64,000 bases of DNA from Amorphophallus konjac. Its lineage: Eukaryota > Streptophyta > Magnoliopsida > Alismatales > Araceae. Location: NCBI GenBank assembly GCA_022559845.1, contig CM040118.1:449250053-449314052 (forward strand). Direction: 5' to 3'. This document shows positions 59,409-64,000 of this stretch, piece by piece (position 1 is the stretch's first letter; every line of letters begins with the position of its first letter). Under the pieces are notes generated by a model, which saw nothing but the letters and a program-made list of their open reading frames with translations, searched no databases and had not been told where the DNA came from. A program made the translations under genes and the position numbers.

Positions 59409-59777
59409 TTTAGGCGGACCGGCCCAAGGGGCTGGTCTAGTCCGCCTAAACCCCTCCTCCAGGGGGGGTTTAGGTGGACCAGCCCCATGGGCTGGTCTGG
59501 TCCGCCTAAACCCCTCTTCGGAGGGGAAAAAATGTTTTCTTTTTTTTTTGGAGAGGTTTAGGCGGACTAGCTTGGGGGTCCAAGCTGGTCCGCCTAAACC
59601 CCCTCCCCCAGTGGGTTTAGGCGGACCAAAGTGGTCCTTCTTTTTTTTAAAAAAAAAATTTATTCTCCAAGGGTGTAGGCGGACCAGCCTGGGGTCTAGG
59701 CTGGTCCGCCTAAACCCCCTCCCCCCTTTGGGGGGTTTAGGCGGACCAGCTTGGAGGCCCAAGCTGGTCCGCCTAAA
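59409..59777. repeat. Run of long hairpins TTTAGGCGGACCAGC-12-GCTGGTCCGCCTAAA
   Basis: Five full pairs are at 59409-59450, 59469-59510, 59557-59598, 59674-59714 and 59736-59777; a truncated one is at 59616-59637. Words are 15-mers with spacer 12 (11 in the fourth full pair). Word starts are 58-62 bp apart except for one 88-bp step with a T-run. Linkers are G- and C-runs that pair with each other. Confidence 0.9.
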
Positions 59778-59842
59778 CCCCTCCCCAAGGGGGGGTTTGG
59801 GCGGACCAGGTAGAAGAGAGAGAGGGGGAGTGGTCCCACCTC

Positions 59843-59850
59843 TATAAAAC
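59843..59850 (+). promoter_or_regulatory. Likely TATA box of the second gypsy LTR
   Basis: TATAAAAC in the context CCTCTATAAAACCC, 65 bp after the last hairpin of the run. Confidence 0.5.
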
Positions 59851-60334
59851 CCGATTTTTTGGTTATTTTCTTCCCAAATTGATTAAGAAGAAACAGGATA
59901 AAGGATACTGGGAGGATACACTGGTGGACCTGGTGGACTGGTTGCTTGTGCGCGAAGATCGAGGGATTGACGTGTGTCACTCAGCGTAATCCCGGGACTC
60001 CATCTTCGCGAATCATTCGACACACGGGTACGACGAACGAACTTTGCACGAACCTCGGACCGTGAGGTTAGGAATTTCCGCGAACTGGGATTGGGGAGGG
60101 CCGTCGGGCCTCCGAGCTGAGGGGAGGGCGCGGCCCCCAGGGAGTTCGCCCTCTCCGGGCGTGCGGCCACGCCCTAGGGCGCACGGGCCCCGGGCAAAGC
60201 CGTAACCCATAGGGATGGCCCCCGGGGGTCTTCCTTCGTCGTCTGGGGATATCCCTTGAGGGATATGAAGTTTTGGGGTATTGAAATGGCCCATGGGAGC
60301 CATTGTTCTTCGAGTTGTAGTGGCCGCTCGTAAG

Positions 60335-61055
60335 GTGTTCGGGCGAATGCCTGACACACCCTGGGTTGCCGAACGAGCCGCGTAAGTGGCCGATAGACCT
60401 TGAATTTGGCTAAGGGCGAAAGGTAGAAGTCCATAGGTGCTGGGAGGAGGCACCTTGGGTGTACGTGCCCATCCTCGGGCTGCGTGCCACATTGTACGGC
60501 GGGTTGGTAGAGTAGCCTCGGGTTGGCCTGAGAGCTGAAGTCGAGTGGCATGTTGCCACGTGTCTAAGGGTCGGGGGTGGCCCCGACTTGTTGGGGGGTC
60601 GTTGTAGGACCCAATTGGTGTACTGGAATCATGGGGTGGCCCGTGGATTGGTGTAGAAGGGTTGAAACATGTGCGCCCACAAGGTGTTCGGCAAAATGCC
60701 GAACACGCGTGTGTGAGCCATACACGCATACTACGGGCCCCCTGAGCCTGTGGTTGACCTATTTAGGTCTCCCTTTGACCTTGGAGGGTTGAGGGAAGGC
60801 GTTCCGGGGTAGGCCCTGACCTTTTACTGAGTGCCACGTGGCGTGGCTTGTAGTCGGAGTGTCCCGGGGATGGCCCGAGTGGTAGTGTAGAAGGTGGGCA
60901 AAGTCTACAACTTAGGAGTCGGGAGTGGTCCCGATCGATTGCTAGTGCCACCGTGCATCTAGGCTAACGGGTTGGGGCCGTTGGTCGGGCCCACTGGATT
61001 GTCGAAGGGGCCGGGTAGCCCATGCCTTGAAGGTGTTCGAGGAAATTCCCGAACC
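60335..61055. repeat. Scattered hairpins GTGTTCGG-7-CCGAACAC and GTCGGGG-4-CCCCGAC
   Basis: The first word pair is at 60335-60357, 60684-60706 and 61033-61055, with 7-bp loops that differ in sequence. The starts are exactly 349 bp apart in both intervals. The second is at 60570-60587 and 60918-60935, also about 348 bp apart. The roughly 349-bp period suggests an old tandem duplication in which the hairpins remain easiest to see. Confidence 0.7.
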
Positions 61056-61275
61056 CTTATTTCTAGGTATTTTGCTGAGGAAATAGTACGGGTACAACAG
61101 TGACATTATGGTTCTTGTTTAAGTGAAGGAAGTGGATTTTGGTTGTTATTAATTAATCCTATCTTTTAGCACACTCAGTCATTAAGTCAAATTTTTATCG
61201 CTCTCATTGACATGAATGCTATAAACTCGTCACGCATACCTGGTTCCTTCCGCGCTCGGGGCGTGACAATTTTTG

Positions 61276-61288
61276 TAGTATCAGATCC
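61276..61288 (+). promoter_or_regulatory. Decayed primer-binding site of the second gypsy element
   Basis: TAGTATCAGATCC resembles the initiator-Met site TGGTATCAGAGCC with two changes, 7 bp after the LTR end. Confidence 0.6.
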
Positions 61289-61437
61289 TAGGATTTCAAA
61301 TTCCTAGGAAACCCAAGTCCAAGGATAGGTTTATACCTTAAATCAGTGAGATTGGGTAGAACCACAGGATTAAGTCAAAATAGGACGTCCAACCTTATAC
61401 GTGGAACTAATTAAAATTTTAAATCTCTTGTAGGACC

Positions 61438-62677
61438 ATGGCCGCTGAACGCGCACAGTGGCGCAAGATGCAGCGCACGGTCCAAGGCCTTACTCAGGCA
61501 CTACAGCAAGTAGCGCAAGGCAGAGCTAACCGTGGAGCTGGTGACCTCCCCCGAATCTTCAGGAACATGAACTCGCCTAAGTTCACGGGTTCTTCTGACC
61601 CGAGGATGCTGAGAATTGGTTAAAGAAGATTGAAAGAATTTTCTGTGTCATGCAGTGTACAGATGACGAGAAGGTTTTACTAGCCACGTTCCAACTGGAA
61701 CAGGATGCTCGTTGTTGGTGGGAGTCCATCGAAGCAACACTGCCTGGTGACTATGTCACTTGGGCTGATTTTGAGGAGCACTTTAACCATAAATATTTCT
61801 CCGATCACGTCCAAGAGAGGAAGGCCGCGGAATTTGCAACTCTGAAGCAAAGAACCCTGTCCATAGCCGACTATGAAGCTCAATTATCCCGTTTATCTAG
61901 GTACACACCTCACTTGGTGTGTACGGAGAAGATGAAAGCAAGACGTTCCTTAAATGGACTTTGGCCGCAGTTTATCACCCAGTTGGGACCAATGGACATC
62001 CAGGTATATCCAGAAATGGTTCGACGTGCGCAGCTACTAGAAGATGCCACGGAATTGTCAGACAAGATCCGTGGCAAGGATAGGAAGGAGAATGTTACAA
62101 GCCCTAACGATTTTAAACCATCCTATGACAAGAAGCGGCCAAACAAGGGAAGAGAGTCCTCCAAAGACAACAAAATTAAGAAGAACGACAAGCCATTTTC
62201 CATCACCACACCTTCTAAGGAGGTGTGCAAGTGTTGTGACAAGGCCGGTCACCAGGCCGACGAATGCTGGAGGAGGTTGGGAGCATGCCTCTGATGTGGA
62301 AGTCAAGAACACCAGATTCCAGATTGCCCGTTGCTAAATGAGCAAACTACTAATAATAAGAAGCGTCCGGCCAAGAAACAAGGTCGTCTTCAAGCTCTAC
62401 AGGAGACGGAACCAACCGAAGGCAGACTAGTGGAAGGTATTTTAACTATCTGTTCCAAGTCTGCCCAAGTTCTATTTGATACTGGCGCAACAGATTCTTT
62501 TGTTTCGAAGAAATTTGTTGCTTCCTTTTCTAAAGAACCCGAGTGGCTAGACATGGTCATTGCTACCCCTCTCGGAAGTGAGTCCGAGATTACACATCAC
62601 TATATGGATTGTAAGGTCATGGTTAAAGGCCACAATCTACCTGCCAACCTGATATGCATAGATCTGAAGGGGTACGA
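61438..62677 (+). pseudogene. gag and start of protease, second gypsy element (Tekay/Del-like)
   Basis: The start is the ATG at 61438 (MAAERAQW). After about 60 codons a frameshift near 61610 moves the frame. The gag core then follows (QCTDDEKVLLATFQLEQDA, YFSDHVQERKAAEFATLKQ) with zinc knuckle CKCCDKAGHQADEC. A TGA at 62292-62294 breaks the second knuckle, probably from CGA. The protease has LFDTGATDSF, and the frame is cut after DLKGYD at 62677 by another LTR. It matches the order and wording of the gag at 50003 but is a different, diverged element. Confidence 0.85.
62673..62677. other. Probable left target-site duplication TACGA
   Basis: The five bases before TGTAGCACCCC. The right copy is outside the window. 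Confidence 0.5.
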
Positions 62678-64000
62678 TGTAGCACCCCAAAAATTTAAAT
62701 ATAAAATAAATATATATATATAGAGAATAACTATAGATATTCGTCATAAAAATTAAATTTTGATAAAAGAAAAGTGATAATTAGCTAAACGTTAACTAAA
62801 GTATAAGTAAATAAATCAGAATTAGTATAACCATTATCTATTTTAGTTTCAAATTAAACTTATAATTCAAGAATAAATACGTACACATATATATAAAGAT
62901 TTTCATAGGATCAAACCCGACTCTGATACCCGAGACAACAATGCAAAATTAATGAGATATATAAATAAATAAGGTTAAAGGAAATACGGTATATATAAAG
63001 TTCTACCAATTAAATTAGATAAAACTATTTGTAAGTCGACTAAGTATAATTAGTAAGTCAGCTAAACTTAAGCACCCAACCCAATTATCTTAAGTTAACG
63101 AGCTTCATTAATTATCCATGTAATAAGTTGGGTAGTAGGCTTTTGCATTAAAACAGATATATGTAATATATATAGGCCTTGGCCCAAAATCTAATACAAG
63201 GGCTTTCATCAAAATCTAATACTTTAATTCTTTATATGTGCCACCCACACTCACGTGAGTTCCTTAACCAAAGACCTAACCCAAATAACCAAACTAGATA
63301 AATATAGATAGGTTAAGGAATGGGCTTTTGACCCCACACTACACACTGCAAGTTACCCACGTGAGTCATCAAGCAACCCTTTATAACCCAACACAAAGCC
63401 ACGTTAGTGGACTTTCACCCAAATGCCAACCCATTCACTCTACAGGAACTTAAACCCACGTGCCCATCTAGCCCACCCAAAACCCATGCAGTAAAAACCC
63501 AACCCAAATGCCATATACGTTCAACGCATGAAGATAGCTTTTAGGGTTTCACTCACAAATGTAGCAAGCGGCTGTAGTTTGAGAAAGAAGTGCAGAAAAG
63601 GAAAGGAGGAATTTAGTGGATGACTACGTGAGCAACCCAAACCGATTAGGACTCTTAAACCCCATGCGTATGCCTTCATCCCAATAAAAGCTCTGGCCCT
63701 CGAACGAGCGCCCTGTTCTGTTGATGCTTTCGTGAAGGCCGTGCCACGGTAGCCATGCGCCGACCTCCCGTTTTCCCTGCGACAGGCCTATGTTGTAGTT
63801 GCTGTTCGTGGATGAAGACCAAGCCCTTCCTCCTTACTGCTGCAACATCTTCTTCCTTCCTCTTCTGTGAAGTGCAGTTGCTACATATAGGAGCAACTAA
63901 GCTTCTTCTCCTCTCCGTCCTGCTGCTGTAGTTGCAAAGAAGACTACTATAGTTGCTATTGATCATCGTCATCAGCATCTTGATAATAATTCTTCTTCTT
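62678..64000 (+). repeat. Start of another LTR, inserted in the protease and leaving the window
   Basis: TGTAGCACCCCAAAAATTT interrupts a protease frame and has the same start form as the gypsy LTRs above. The 1323 bp seen hold no gene motif. G-box-like CACGTGAG words occur at about 63252, 63358 and 63460, including the 12-bp palindrome ACTCACGTGAGT. A TTTATAACC at about 63380 is a weak TATA candidate. The minus-strand frame near 63.7-64.0 kb is not supported as a gene. Confidence 0.65.

Larger units (their letters stand above)
59377..61268 (+). repeat. Probable 5' LTR (start missing) of a second gypsy element
   Basis: The right end GGGGCGTGACA at 61268 equals the end of the Tekay-like LTR and is followed by a decayed initiator-Met primer site and a gag. 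A TATA box (TATAAAAC) is at 59843-59850. The left end is not seen and is probably in the gap. Upstream of the TATA box is a run of long hairpins; downstream, at 60335-61055, are smaller hairpins of another word. Confidence 0.65.

Noticed and set aside
59251..59847. ORFs of 166-198 codons on both strands through the gap and hairpin run
   Set aside because: They cross 100 N and are translations of palindromic repeats.
60013..60729. 238-codon minus-strand ORF
   Set aside because: Lies in a GC-rich LTR downstream of the TATA box with hairpins; no recognisable protein motif.
63676..63978. 100-codon minus-strand ORF at the window end
   Set aside because: Short, no motif, within the start of an LTR.

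Overview
The window is plant nuclear DNA made almost entirely of nested LTR retrotransposons. I see no convincing stand-alone host gene, rRNA, tRNA or CRISPR. The evidence for a plant is a Ty1/copia SIRE-type element with an envelope-like third ORF, Ty3/gypsy elements of Tekay/Del and Tat type, a Tourist-type MITE and a plant mobile domain (PMD) gene. The species cannot be named from this sequence.

Layout. (1) 1-9305 is the 3' part of a SIRE-like copia element: open pol, spacer, broken envelope-like ORF, polypurine tract and 3' LTR. It sits in a proline-rich gag-like remnant (9311-9771). (2) 9772-11749 is mostly unrecognised, with a run of four hairpins at 11479-11598. (3) A decayed Tat-type gypsy integrase starts at about 11880, is cut at 12120, resumes at 57954 and ends near 58713. 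Its post-pol tail runs to an assembly gap (59277-59376). (4) The interrupting element, 12121-57953 (target duplication TGAAG), is Tekay/Del-like. It has 3.33 kb LTRs and a gag-pol frame that carries many stop codons but no frameshift, plus a 168-bp Tourist-like MITE. (5) Its 5' LTR is itself interrupted at 13051-47360 (target duplication AACGT) by a tandem trimer of one non-autonomous LTR element: four LTRs of about 1.41 kb and three internal regions of about 9.55 kb, in the order LTR-I-LTR-I-LTR-I-LTR. (6) 59377-62677 holds part of the 5' LTR, the primer site, gag and the start of protease of another gypsy element. This is interrupted at 62678 by the start of a further LTR that leaves the window.

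Each trimer unit has a sense proline-rich ORF and, on the opposite strand, a seven-exon gene with canonical splice sites encoding a PMD protein. No reverse transcriptase or integrase is visible in the units, so they are non-autonomous. Their post-ORF sequence resembles the tail of the nearby Tat element, which suggests that family as their helper or ancestor.

The most unusual observation is shared by unrelated elements. Their LTRs and untranslated parts carry short CpG-containing words in inverted pairs at fixed spacing, with unrelated spacer sequence. The word is specific to each element: GTAACGG in the Tekay LTR, CGCGCTAT in the trimer, GCGTCRACGC in SIRE, GGCGGCCA at 11.5 kb and TTTAGGCGGACCAGC at 59.4 kb. 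The spacings recur near 6 and 11-12 bp. In the Tekay LTR, five complete modules are each exactly 58 bp (7-12-7-6-7-12-7).
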